This document shows, piece by piece, positions 21,287-30,046 of a DNA stretch of 64,000 bases; within the stretch, counting starts at the first letter, position 1; every line of letters begins with the position of its first letter. The stretch spans positions 1-64,000 of the forward strand of contig NZ_CAJXQY010000006.1 in the NCBI RefSeq assembly GCF_913058315.1. The letters run 5' to 3'. The position numbers and the translations under genes were made by a program. The DNA comes from an uncultured Alteromonas sp. (GTDB lineage Bacteria; Pseudomonadota; Gammaproteobacteria; Enterobacterales; Alteromonadaceae). Below the pieces are notes generated by a model. It made no database searches, was not told the DNA's origin, and saw nothing but the letters and a program-made list of their open reading frames with translations.

Positions 21287-22324
21287 ATGTACATTATTCG
21301 CCCTATCCGATCGAGTGATTATGACGCCCTGTATGCTGTAGCAGAAGAATCCGGCATCGGCTTTACGTCGCTGCCGGTCAATGAAAGTCTGCTCAAACGC
21401 AAAATCGGCAAGTCACTGGAAGCGTTCAGTCGCGATGTGTCAGCGCCTGGTAATGAGTCATACCTGTTCGTCATGGAAGATATTGTTACCGGTGAAGTCG
21501 TCGGGACCACCGGTATTGAAGCCGCGGTCGGCACCGACGATGCCTTTTACCACTACCATTTGGGTAAAGTAGTTCACGCCTCGCGTGAACTCGATATCCA
21601 CAATACAGTGGAAATTCTGACCTTCTGTAATGACTACACCGGTGTCAGCGAAATTTGCACCCTGTTCTTGCGCGAGAATGCCCGCAAAGGTGTAAACGGT
21701 CGCTTCTTATCCAAGGTGCGGTTTTTGTTTATGGAAGAACACCGCGAGCGTTTTGCCGAAATTGTGATTGCCGAAATGCGTGGTGTGAGTGACGAAAATG
21801 GCCGCTCACCCTTCTGGGAATGGCTTGAAGAGCACTTTTTCTCGATGGACTTCCCTACCGCGGATTACATGACGGGCATCGGTAATAAGGTTTTTATTGC
21901 TGAACTGATGCCAAAATACCCGATTTACGTCAACCTGCTTAGCCAGGAAGCCCAAAACGTGATTGGTAAGGTTCACCAGAAAACTGAGCCTGCACTGCGC
22001 TTATTACAGGAAGAAGGTTTCAGTTGCCGGGGCTACGTAGATATATTTGATGGCGGCCCCACCGTGGAAGCACGACTCAGCCACATCAATACGGCGCAAC
22101 GCAGCCGTCGGGCAGTCGTGCATATTGACGATCAGTCAGCCGCCCAGGACGGTGAGTTATGCTACATCATTAATACTAAAATCGCCGATTTCAGAGCGGT
22201 TGTTGCCGATGTCAGTTTCGATGAACTGACTGGCCAGGCAGTGCTTTCTCATAAGGCTGCAGCGTCGCTGGACGTGGAAGAAGGCGACTCAATTCGGTTT
22301 GCGAGCGTAAAACCTCGCAACTGA
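21287..22324 (+). CDS. astA: Arginine N-succinyltransferase
   Basis: A 345-residue enzyme that transfers succinyl from succinyl-CoA to arginine, the first step of the AST pathway. The N-terminus YIIRPIRSSDYDAL and the internal FLRENARKGVNGRFLSKVR are typical of the AstA/AruF-AruG family (GNAT-like fold). The ATG at 21287 is chosen over the in-frame TTG at 21281 because gggaa sits 7 bases before it. Lies 17 bases after astC. Confidence 0.94.
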   Translation: MYIIRPIRSSDYDALYAVAEESGIGFTSLPVNESLLKRKIGKSLEAFSRDVSAPGNESYLFVMEDIVTGEVVGTTGIEAAVGTDDAFYHYHLGKVVHASRELDIHNTVEILTFCNDYTGVSEICTLFLRENARKGVNGRFLSKVRFLFMEEHRERFAEIVIAEMRGVSDENGRSPFWEWLEEHFFSMDFPTADYMTGIGNKVFIAELMPKYPIYVNLLSQEAQNVIGKVHQKTEPALRLLQEEGFSCRGYVDIFDGGPTVEARLSHINTAQRSRRAVVHIDDQSAAQDGELCYIINTKIADFRAVVADVSFDELTGQAVLSHKAAASLDVEEGDSIRFASVKPRN

Positions 22325-22364
22325 TACCTAACTACACAATTACAACAGCATCAGGACAGAAATC

Positions 22365-23840
22365 ATGCAACAAGCCATTCACTTTATTAATGGTCTGTGG
22401 GTTGCCGGAGAAGGTTCTCCAATTACTTCGGTCGACCCGACCAAAAATCAAACCATCTGGCGCGGTCAGGCCGCCTCGGCCACCCAGGTAGACAGCGCGC
22501 TTAACGCTGCCCGTGCAGCGCTGCCTCAATGGTCCGCCAAAACCGTTGAAGAACGCCTGTCACTGATTAAAAAATTCGCCGAACTGCTGGGCGAGAACAA
22601 GCAGGCGCTGGCCGCCCTGATTGCTCAGGAAACCGGCAAGCCACTGTGGGAAACCGCTACCGAAATTGGCGCCATGATTGGCAAGATCGCCATTTCTGAA
22701 AAAGCCTATTATGAACGTACCGGTACGGTAGAGAACCCGATGCCAGTAGGCAAAGCGTTTATTCGCCATAAACCACACGGCGTCGTGGCGGTATTCGGCC
22801 CCTATAATTTCCCGGGGCACCTGCCAAACGGGCATATCGTCCCGGCTCTTATTGCCGGTAATACAATCGTGTTCAAACCCAGTGATTTAACCCCAGCGGT
22901 GGCAGAAGCGACGGTTAAACTATGGGAACAAGCAGGTATTCCAGCCGGTGTCCTCAACCTTCTACAGGGTGAAGTAGAAACCGGCAAGGCGCTGGCATCT
23001 CATCCACAAATTGACGGTCTGTTCTTTACCGGTAGCTCGCGCACCGGAAAGATCCTGCACGAGCAATTTGCCGGCCATCCAGGCAAAATTCTGGCGCTGG
23101 AAATGGGCGGTAACAACCCCTTAATCGTCACCGAAGTAGCCGATACCAAAGCCGCTGTCCATGACATTATCCAGTCCGCTTTTGTCACCTCGGGACAACG
23201 CTGTACCTGTGCTCGTCGCCTGTTTATCCCAGCCACTGCCGCCGGCGATACCCTGGTTGACGCGCTGATTAATGCCACGAAAAAGATCGCCGTGGGGCAT
23301 TACGATGCTGAACCTCAGCCCTTTATGGGCGCCATGATCAGTGCAGCCGCCGCCGCCGGAATGGTAAAAGCCCAACAACAATTGCTGGACGCCGGAGCCT
23401 CCGCTTTAATCCCCCTGCAGCACCTTGATGAGCAAACTGGCCTGGTAACGCCCGGCATTGTCGATGTCACTGCCATTGCCGACACCATGGAAGATGAAGA
23501 ACACTTTGGTCCGTTACTGAAGATCATTCGTTATACCGATATAGATACCGCCATTGCTCAGGCGAATAACACCCGGTTTGGCCTGTCTGCGGGCCTGTTA
23601 AGCGACAGCGAAGCCGATTACCAGTATTTCTTTACCCATATCAGAGCAGGTATTGTTAATTGGAACCGCCCGATTACCGGTGCCAGCAGTGCAGCCCCCT
23701 TCGGCGGCATTGGTGAAAGCGGTAATCATCGTGCCAGTGCCTACTATGCCGCCGATTACTGTGCCTACCCGGTAGCATCGGTTGAGCTAGACAAAGTAAC
23801 ACTGCCTGGCACTTTAAGCCCAGGCTTAGTACTGGAATAA
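22365..23840 (+). CDS. astD: N-succinylglutamate 5-semialdehyde dehydrogenase
   Basis: A 491-residue aldehyde dehydrogenase that oxidises N-succinylglutamate semialdehyde to succinylglutamate. The catalytic Cys is in [12 protein letters not shown] (about 282), the Glu in [11 protein letters not shown] (about 246), and the NAD region in FTGSSRTGK (about 220). Fourth step of the AST pathway. No astB or astE is found in this window, so the rest of the pathway must be elsewhere. Confidence 0.94.
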   Translation: MQQAIHFINGLWVAGEGSPITSVDPTKNQTIWRGQAASATQVDSALNAARAALPQWSAKTVEERLSLIKKFAELLGENKQALAALIAQETGKPLWETATEIGAMIGKIAISEKAYYERTGTVENPMPVGKAFIRHKPHGVVAVFGPYNFPGHLPNGHIVPALIAGNTIVFKPSDLTPAVAEATVKLWEQAGIPAGVLNLLQGEVETGKALASHPQIDGLFFTGSSRTGKILHEQFAGHPGKILALEMGGNNPLIVTEVADTKAAVHDIIQSAFVTSGQRCTCARRLFIPATAAGDTLVDALINATKKIAVGHYDAEPQPFMGAMISAAAAAGMVKAQQQLLDAGASALIPLQHLDEQTGLVTPGIVDVTAIADTMEDEEHFGPLLKIIRYTDIDTAIAQANNTRFGLSAGLLSDSEADYQYFFTHIRAGIVNWNRPITGASSAAPFGGIGESGNHRASAYYAADYCAYPVASVELDKVTLPGTLSPGLVLE

Positions 23841-23855
23841 GGACAAGGATTCGCC

Positions 23856-24662
23856 ATGCATAAAACAACCGATAGCCTATTTTCGGCGCTCTGGAACGAT
23901 TACGTTAGTATTACACCAAGCGCTCAGCGTATTCATAAGTTACTGACCGGTGAAGAAAACAGTCCGCAGATAGTCAATGATCACGTGGCCTTTCGTACCT
24001 TCGCTTTAGACAAAACGCAATTGTCTCACCTGGCCGAGCACTTTATAGCGCTGGGTTACGAAGCCAAAGGCGACTATGATTTCAAATCGAAAAAAGTGAC
24101 TGCCAAACACTTCGAACACCCGGACACCACGGTACCGAAAGTGTTTATCAGTGAACTTCGGGTAGCCGAATTTTCGGCTGAAACCCAACGCATCATACAA
24201 GGCCTGGTAGAACAAATGCCGGCCAGCGTAGTGAATGCCGAGAACTTTCTGTACTCAGGGCGCCACTGGCAATTATCTACCCAGGAATATCAGTCACTTA
24301 TCAGTGAGTCTGAATATGCCGGCTGGCTTGCCGCCTGGGGCTTCAGAGCGAATCACTTCACGGTAAGTGTAAATCACCTGAACAACATAGCGAACCTGGC
24401 AGATGTAAACACACTGCTGAAAGAGGCTGGCTTTGTGTTAAATACGTCAGGCGGTGAAATAAAAGGCGGTGAGTCAGTTTATCTGGCCCAGTCCTCCACC
24501 ATGGCCGATGAATACACCTTGTCATTCAGTGATGGCAGCCTGACTATACCGAGTTGCTTCTATGAGTTTGCCCAGCGCTATCCCCTGCCTGATGGCAAAC
24601 TTTATCAGGGCTTTGTGGAAGCGTCTGCAGATAAGATTTTCGAAAGTACCAACAGTCGTTAA
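23856..24662 (+). CDS. DUF1338 (2-oxoadipate dioxygenase/HglS-like) protein
   Basis: A 268-residue protein of the DUF1338 family (vicinal-oxygen-chelate-type fold). Conserved elements are VNDHVAFRTFAL (about 31-42, metal His) and AWGFRANHFTVSVNHL (about 165-180, second His). A Pseudomonas relative, HglS, converts 2-oxoadipate to 2-hydroxyglutarate in lysine breakdown; this shorter protein need not use the same substrate. It lies 15 bases after astD and presumably belongs to the arginine operon. Confidence 0.8.
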   Translation: MHKTTDSLFSALWNDYVSITPSAQRIHKLLTGEENSPQIVNDHVAFRTFALDKTQLSHLAEHFIALGYEAKGDYDFKSKKVTAKHFEHPDTTVPKVFISELRVAEFSAETQRIIQGLVEQMPASVVNAENFLYSGRHWQLSTQEYQSLISESEYAGWLAAWGFRANHFTVSVNHLNNIANLADVNTLLKEAGFVLNTSGGEIKGGESVYLAQSSTMADEYTLSFSDGSLTIPSCFYEFAQRYPLPDGKLYQGFVEASADKIFESTNSR

Positions 24663-24675
24663 TTGCCCTGTTAAA

Positions 24676-24707
24676 ACACAGCCGGAGACTATGGTTTCTG
24701 GCTGTGT
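24676..24707 (-). terminator. Terminator-like hairpin between convergent genes
   Basis: ACACAGCC (24676-24683) pairs with GGCTGTGT (24700-24707). Minus-strand tail TTTTAACA. It follows the GGDEF-EAL gene stop by two bases and may also act on the plus-strand ast transcript. Confidence 0.55.
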
Positions 24708-24709
24708 GG

Positions 24710-26866
24710 TTACTTAGCCATCTGCCAGCCATGGGTATGTTTTAAAATAAACTGGTCGTAGGGGAGTGGCTTTTCAAATAAAAAGCCCTGGTAAGCGTTA
24801 ATGCCGATGTTTTCCAGTAGCGGCAGATAAGCCGAATTATCCACCCCTTCAATGATCACCCCCAGACGCAGACTGTCGAGCATTCTGAAGATGCCGTTTA
24901 ATAACGCGCGCGCCCGCTCAGAACCATCAATTCCTTTCACCAGGCTTCTATCCAGCTTAATGACGTCAAAGTCAAACTTGCGTAAGTAGCTAAGCGACGA
25001 AAAACCAGAGCCAAAATCGTCTAACGCTATCACAAACCCGTACGCTTTTAAGGCCGCTAATCCCTTCACGGCTGAAGCCTCATCCTGTATAAAAATCGAC
25101 TCGGTAATTTCGATTTCGATTAATTCAGGCGACACAAAGTGGTCGGCACAAATGGCCGCAGCAACCTCAGCAAATGACTCACTCAACAACTGATTGGCGC
25201 TGATATTTACCGACAATGGCAGGCTTATGCGTTCCGCTTCCAACATACTGATATATTCGCAGGCAGACTCCAGGGCGATCAGGCCGATATCCGAATCCAG
25301 CCCGTGCTTCTCCGCTAACGGGATAAATATTGCCGGACTAACAATACCATGCAGCGGCGAAAACCACCGGCACAACAATTCAGCGCCAATCAGGCTGCCT
25401 GCCACGTTAAATTTGCCCTGCAGGTAAAACTCCAAGCCGCGGTTGCGAATGGTCCTGCGTAAGTCACTCAGCATGGAAACCTGTTCTTTCACATGCTCAG
25501 CCAGGCCATCGTGATACTCAAATACCCGGCCTTTACCACTAGTCTTCGCCCGGTACATCGCCACATCGGCGTTTTGAATAATCGTTTCAATACTTGCACC
25601 ATCATCCGGATAAGCAGCAATACCGATACTGGCCGACACGGTAAGCTCGGTTTTACCGCTATTGAAAGTTTGCTGCTCGAGAACCTTAATGACGTTACGG
25701 TTAAGCTGGCTAAAAGCCGGCTTATCCAACGTCGAGCTGGCAATAATAAATTCATCCCCGCCCCAGCGAGTCACGACAGTAGATGCCCCAAAGGTATCAC
25801 TCAGCAAGCGCGCGACAATTTGCAGGCATTCATCACCCAATTCGTGGCCGGCAATATCGTTAATATTCTTAAAGCCATCCAAATCAATGAAAGACAATAC
25901 AAAGTGCTGGCTGCGGGCCAGCAGCTCATCCAGTTCGGCGCGCAAACCCAGGCGGTTCTTCAAACCGGTTAAATCGTCGTGATTAGCCAGCACCCGCAGG
26001 TGCTGTTCATTTTTCTTGCGTTCACTGATATCACGCAACGTGGCGATTAAATAAGAGGAGTTTTGGTGCCTGGATTCAAACACCGCCAGCGACACATCCA
26101 CGGCCACCTGACGACCACCAGTCGTGATAAGTTCCGTTTCGAAGCGTTCCTGACGACTTTGATAAATACGCTCCAGCGGCGCCTGAGCATCCGCCAGAAA
26201 ATCGTCTAACCGCAGTTTTTCAGCAGTCTCAGACTCACCAAGACCGGCCAGCTGCCGAAACGCTTTATTGGACTCAGTAATTTGCAGGTTAGTCGACAAC
26301 ACCAGCATGGGTTCACGGGAACTGGCAAATGCCGAAGCCATAAGTTGAAAGGACTGTTCGGCGTGGTGTTCACGGGTTTTATCCTTCGCCATGCCAACGA
26401 TGTAAGTGGCCGCACCGGTTTTGTCCCGCTCCAGCACCTTACCGCGAGCGCGGGTCCACTGATAGCCGCCGATTCCCCTTATCCGGCAAATCAGTTCAAT
26501 GTCATCGCTTTCACCATTTACCGCCATAGACCAGGTTAATTGCAATTGGGCTAAATCATCGGGATGAACTCTGCTCATCAGGGCAATGGCGTTTTGTTTT
26601 ACCTCGCGCAACTGCTTTTGCCGCAAGCCAAAGGTTTTGATAGTGAAAATATCTTCCTCTGCATGCCACTCAAAGTAGCTTTCCTGGCTGGCCCAGAGTG
26701 CAAGCTCAAGCTTGTCCTGATCACGGCGACTTTTGGTCAGCGCATCGTAAAGCGCCCGGCTTTTTTCTGTGAGCAGGGTTTCAGCCTGTTTTCTTGCCGC
26801 TTTTTCCCGCTCCAGTCGTCGGTTCAGACTGGCAACGGCTGGCGCTGGGACTGACGAATCATTCAC
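24710..26866 (-). CDS. PAS-PAS-GGDEF-EAL protein, H-NOX partner
   Basis: A 718-residue soluble c-di-GMP enzyme. N-terminal coiled coil (about 10-55), PAS fold (about 60-165), second PAS (about 172-285), GGDEF (about 290-455, intact RWGGDEF at 369-373) and EAL (about 465-715). In the EAL domain the signature is E496-L-L instead of EAL, and the usual QPK is QGK; EITES, LDDFGSGFSSL and KLDRSL are kept, and EGVE reads EGVD. The GTG start at 26866 overlaps the H-NOX stop (GTGA), so the two are translationally coupled and likely partners. The cyclase may be active; phosphodiesterase activity is less certain. Confidence 0.9.
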   Translation of the reverse strand: MNDSSVPAPAVASLNRRLEREKAARKQAETLLTEKSRALYDALTKSRRDQDKLELALWASQESYFEWHAEEDIFTIKTFGLRQKQLREVKQNAIALMSRVHPDDLAQLQLTWSMAVNGESDDIELICRIRGIGGYQWTRARGKVLERDKTGAATYIVGMAKDKTREHHAEQSFQLMASAFASSREPMLVLSTNLQITESNKAFRQLAGLGESETAEKLRLDDFLADAQAPLERIYQSRQERFETELITTGGRQVAVDVSLAVFESRHQNSSYLIATLRDISERKKNEQHLRVLANHDDLTGLKNRLGLRAELDELLARSQHFVLSFIDLDGFKNINDIAGHELGDECLQIVARLLSDTFGASTVVTRWGGDEFIIASSTLDKPAFSQLNRNVIKVLEQQTFNSGKTELTVSASIGIAAYPDDGASIETIIQNADVAMYRAKTSGKGRVFEYHDGLAEHVKEQVSMLSDLRRTIRNRGLEFYLQGKFNVAGSLIGAELLCRWFSPLHGIVSPAIFIPLAEKHGLDSDIGLIALESACEYISMLEAERISLPLSVNISANQLLSESFAEVAAAICADHFVSPELIEIEITESIFIQDEASAVKGLAALKAYGFVIALDDFGSGFSSLSYLRKFDFDVIKLDRSLVKGIDGSERARALLNGIFRMLDSLRLGVIIEGVDNSAYLPLLENIGINAYQGFLFEKPLPYDQFILKHTHGWQMAK

Positions 26867-27405
26867 GATGCAATTAGTTTAACGTCGATATGATAGGTGT
26901 GAGGCACGTTGGTTGGCATCACCTGATGCTCAACCTGCTGTGCAAAATAGGCCGCCGCACCGTCAATAAGGCCTTCAGCCAGCGCGTAGAGATCGTGCAT
27001 GGAGTAATATTCCATTTTGATACTCTCTGGAGTGCGTTCCAGCACTTTAAACGAAGGTAAGTCGGCGTCCGGATACAGTTTTCTGACCTGCACATGAATA
27101 TCATCATCCAGACAGTCCAGGATCTCCAACACAGAGTGGCGGTTAGCCATCATCCCGGCATGACCCGCCGATAATACCGTAAACAGATATTTGCCGTAAT
27201 CATAGAGCAGGTCATTTAAAGGTCGGCCGGTTTTATTGACCAACACCACCATTATTTTTTGCAGTTCACTGAAAGGATAATAACCCACTGACGTAAAAGC
27301 ACCATCGTTTTCCAGATTGGCTTCCACCAGCACTTCGTCGGCAAACTCAGGTGAAATATTGTCTTCGAGCATTTCAACCAAAGACGTGAACACAATTCCG
27401 AGCAT
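26863..27405 (-). CDS. H-NOX heme nitric oxide sensor (variant YxSxR)
   Basis: A 180-residue haem-NO-binding domain protein. The start is placed at the ATG giving MLGIVFTSLVEML, eight bases after agggag; an upstream in-frame ATG at 27459 would add 18 residues unlike the family. The proximal haem ligand is His104 in DDIHVQVRKLYPDA. The haem-propionate motif YxSxR reads Y133-Y-S135-M-H137, so Arg is replaced by His. The distal pocket position equal to Tyr140 of the Thermoanaerobacter protein appears to be Leu, as expected for an NO rather than O2 sensor. Coupled to the GGDEF-EAL gene downstream, the classic H-NOX/c-di-GMP pairing. Confidence 0.9.
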   Translation of the reverse strand: MLGIVFTSLVEMLEDNISPEFADEVLVEANLENDGAFTSVGYYPFSELQKIMVVLVNKTGRPLNDLLYDYGKYLFTVLSAGHAGMMANRHSVLEILDCLDDDIHVQVRKLYPDADLPSFKVLERTPESIKMEYYSMHDLYALAEGLIDGAAAYFAQQVEHQVMPTNVPHTYHIDVKLIAS

Positions 27406-27533
27406 AATGTCTCTCCCTATAAACACTTTTAAGTGTAGAAGAAGTCGCTGAAAGCACACGAAAATTGCACATCAAAACGGGATTTTTAGACTAAAGGAGA
27501 CATTGAGACCGGAATAAGCTGCAAAATAGCGTA

Positions 27534-27555
27534 GCGCCCTGCAGAATGAGGGCGC
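27534..27555 (-). terminator. Hairpin after parC
   Basis: GCGCCCT and AGGGCGC arms (27534-27540, 27549-27555), 8-base loop, ten bases past the parC stop. The minus-strand tail (tacgctattttgc) is only weakly T-rich, so read-through into the H-NOX operon is possible. Confidence 0.5.
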
Positions 27556-27564
27556 ACAAGAGAA

Positions 27565-29817
27565 CTAGATTTCGATGTCGACCTGATCGACACGTTGTAA
27601 GCCACGGGGCAGCTTATTTCCGCGACGGCCACGTTCGCCCTGATAATGAGCGAGGTCTTCAGCCGTGAGCGTCATACTCCGTTTGCCGGCCGTAATTTTC
27701 ACCGAAGCACCTTCCGGAACAACGGCAAGAACCTTCACATATTCTTCGTGAATTTGTGCTTTAGCCGACGGAATGCTGATAAGTTTGTTGCCTTTCCCTT
27801 TGCCTAAACTTGGCAAATCCCGTAGCGGGAACAGTAACATTCGCCCCTCATTTGAGATTGCCATACACCAGTCGGTCTGCAGGTTATCCACCCGCTGAGG
27901 AGTGAGAACCTTGGCACCGATTGGCAGATTGAGATAGGCTTTACCGGCTTTGTTTTTACTTATCATATCGGCAAAGGTGCCCACAAACCCATAGCCGGCA
28001 TCCGAGGCCATCAGGTATTTGCCGTCATCGTTGCCCATCACCACATGACTAAATTGCTCTTGGGCTACCACACTGAACCGACCCGTTAAGGGTTCGCCCT
28101 GACTCCGGGCTGACGGCAATCCATGGGCATCACAGGAGAATGCCCGCCCGGACGTATCCAAAAATACGACCGGCTGATTACTGCGGCCCTGAGCACTGGC
28201 GAGGAATTTATCGCCGGATTTATAACTCAGTGCTTCAGCATCTATATCATGGCCTTTGGCACAGCGTGCCCAGCCTTTTTCTGATAACACCACAGTTACC
28301 GCTTCACTGGGTACCAGTTCTTTTTCGCTTAATGCCTTGGCTTCCGCTCGTTCCACAATAGGCGAACGGCGATCGTCACCATAGGTTTCGGCATCCTGCA
28401 GGATTTCTTTCTTGATCAACGTTTTTAAACGGCGGTCAGAGCCGAGTAACTGCTGCAGATGATCGCGCTCTTTCTCCAGTTCTTCCTGCTCACCACGAAT
28501 TTTCATTTCTTCGAGCTTGGCAAGATGACGCAGTTTTAATTCGAGTATAGCTTCCGCCTGTTTATCACTCAGGCTAAAGCGGCGCATCAGCTCCGCTTTG
28601 GGCTCGTCATGAAAGCGGATAATTTCAATCACTTCATCGATATTCAAAAAGGCAATCATCAAACCTTCAAGAATATGTAACCTGGCCAGCACTTTATCCA
28701 AACGGAACTGCAAACGACGGGTTACCGTGTCTTTTCTGAACACCAGCCACTCGCTGAGAATGGTTCTTAAGTCTTTAACCTGCGGCCGGCCATCGAGTCC
28801 TATCATATTGAGGTTGACGCGATAGCTTTTTTCCAGATCGGTGGTGGCAAACAGATGCTGCATCAGTTGCTCGGTGTCGACCCGATTAGAGCGCGGAATC
28901 ACCACCAGCCGTGTTGGGTTTTCGTGATCCGACTCATCCCGCAAATCACTGACCATCGGCAGTTTCTTCGCCTGCATCTGCCCGGCTATCTGTTCCAGAA
29001 TTTTGGCGCCGGATGACTGGTGAGGCAAAGCGGTGATCACCACATCACCATTTTCTTCGTGGTACCTGGCTCGCATTTTAATGCTGCCTCGACCGGTCTC
29101 GTATAATTTACGAATGTCACTGCGCGGCGTAATAATTTCGGCGTCGGTGGGATAGTCAGGACCCTGAATATCTTCGAGCAATTCATGTAACTCGGTTTTA
29201 CTGTTGTCGAGTAACCTGGCACAGGCATAGGCCACTTCGCGCACATTGTGAGGCGGAATATCGGTTGCCATACCCACCGCGATACCAGTGACTCCATTAA
29301 GTAAAATATGCGGTAACCGGGCAGGCAGCACCAGGGGTTCGTTCAGGGTACCGTCGAAATTCGGGGTCCAGTCAACCGTCCCCTGTCCCACTTCTGATAA
29401 CAGGACTTCACTGAATTTAGACAGCCGCGCTTCGGTATAACGCATGGCAGCAAAAGACTTGGGATCGTCCGGCGCCCCCCAGTTACCCTGGCCATCGACC
29501 AGCGGATAACGATACGAAAAAGGCTGCGCCATTAACACCATAGCTTCATAACACGCTGAATCGCCATGGGGGTGGAATTTACCCAGTACATCACCCACCG
29601 TACGGGCTGACTTTTTATACTTCGCCGTTGAACTCAGGCCCAGATCAGACATCGCGTAAATGATGCGCCGCTGCACGGGTTTGAGGCCGTCACCAATGTT
29701 AGGTAAGGCGCGGTCCATGATGACATACATGGAGTAATTCAAATAAGCGTCTTCAGTAAATCGTCGAATCGGGAGCTGTTCGACACCGTCTTGGTTAATG
29801 GTAATTTCGTCGCTCAT
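27565..29817 (-). CDS. parC: DNA topoisomerase IV subunit A
   Basis: A 750-residue type IIA topoisomerase subunit that decatenates chromosomes with ParE. The N-terminus [25 protein letters not shown] and [20 protein letters not shown] (quinolone-determining region, about 75-95) are standard; the catalytic Tyr is in [10 protein letters not shown] (about 125). The shorter C-terminal region, with fewer blade repeats than GyrA, separates it from gyrase. Ser in HGDSACYE is the wild-type residue. parE is not adjacent. Confidence 0.96.
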   Translation of the reverse strand: MSDEITINQDGVEQLPIRRFTEDAYLNYSMYVIMDRALPNIGDGLKPVQRRIIYAMSDLGLSSTAKYKKSARTVGDVLGKFHPHGDSACYEAMVLMAQPFSYRYPLVDGQGNWGAPDDPKSFAAMRYTEARLSKFSEVLLSEVGQGTVDWTPNFDGTLNEPLVLPARLPHILLNGVTGIAVGMATDIPPHNVREVAYACARLLDNSKTELHELLEDIQGPDYPTDAEIITPRSDIRKLYETGRGSIKMRARYHEENGDVVITALPHQSSGAKILEQIAGQMQAKKLPMVSDLRDESDHENPTRLVVIPRSNRVDTEQLMQHLFATTDLEKSYRVNLNMIGLDGRPQVKDLRTILSEWLVFRKDTVTRRLQFRLDKVLARLHILEGLMIAFLNIDEVIEIIRFHDEPKAELMRRFSLSDKQAEAILELKLRHLAKLEEMKIRGEQEELEKERDHLQQLLGSDRRLKTLIKKEILQDAETYGDDRRSPIVERAEAKALSEKELVPSEAVTVVLSEKGWARCAKGHDIDAEALSYKSGDKFLASAQGRSNQPVVFLDTSGRAFSCDAHGLPSARSQGEPLTGRFSVVAQEQFSHVVMGNDDGKYLMASDAGYGFVGTFADMISKNKAGKAYLNLPIGAKVLTPQRVDNLQTDWCMAISNEGRMLLFPLRDLPSLGKGKGNKLISIPSAKAQIHEEYVKVLAVVPEGASVKITAGKRSMTLTAEDLAHYQGERGRRGNKLPRGLQRVDQVDIEI

Positions 29818-30046
29818 GGTTACTGTTTTATTCTCGTCTTATTATTTATACCAATCCGCCGGGGAATAGTGAGTTGCCGCAATGACTCTCATCCCATTGT
29901 GAGTGAATCCGCCATGAAGCGCAATAGATCATCTCTGTCACCTCTGGCAGATTAATCCTTATTCAATCAAGCTTTTGCAGAGGAGCCAAAGTTAGGGTTT
30001 AATAAGCACTCGGCAACCGCCATCTGTATTTAAAGGCGCATTCATT

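Noticed and set aside
27406-27459. Extended N-terminus of the H-NOX protein
   Set aside because: The extra 18 residues are unlike the family, and a strong ribosome site precedes the ATG at 27405.
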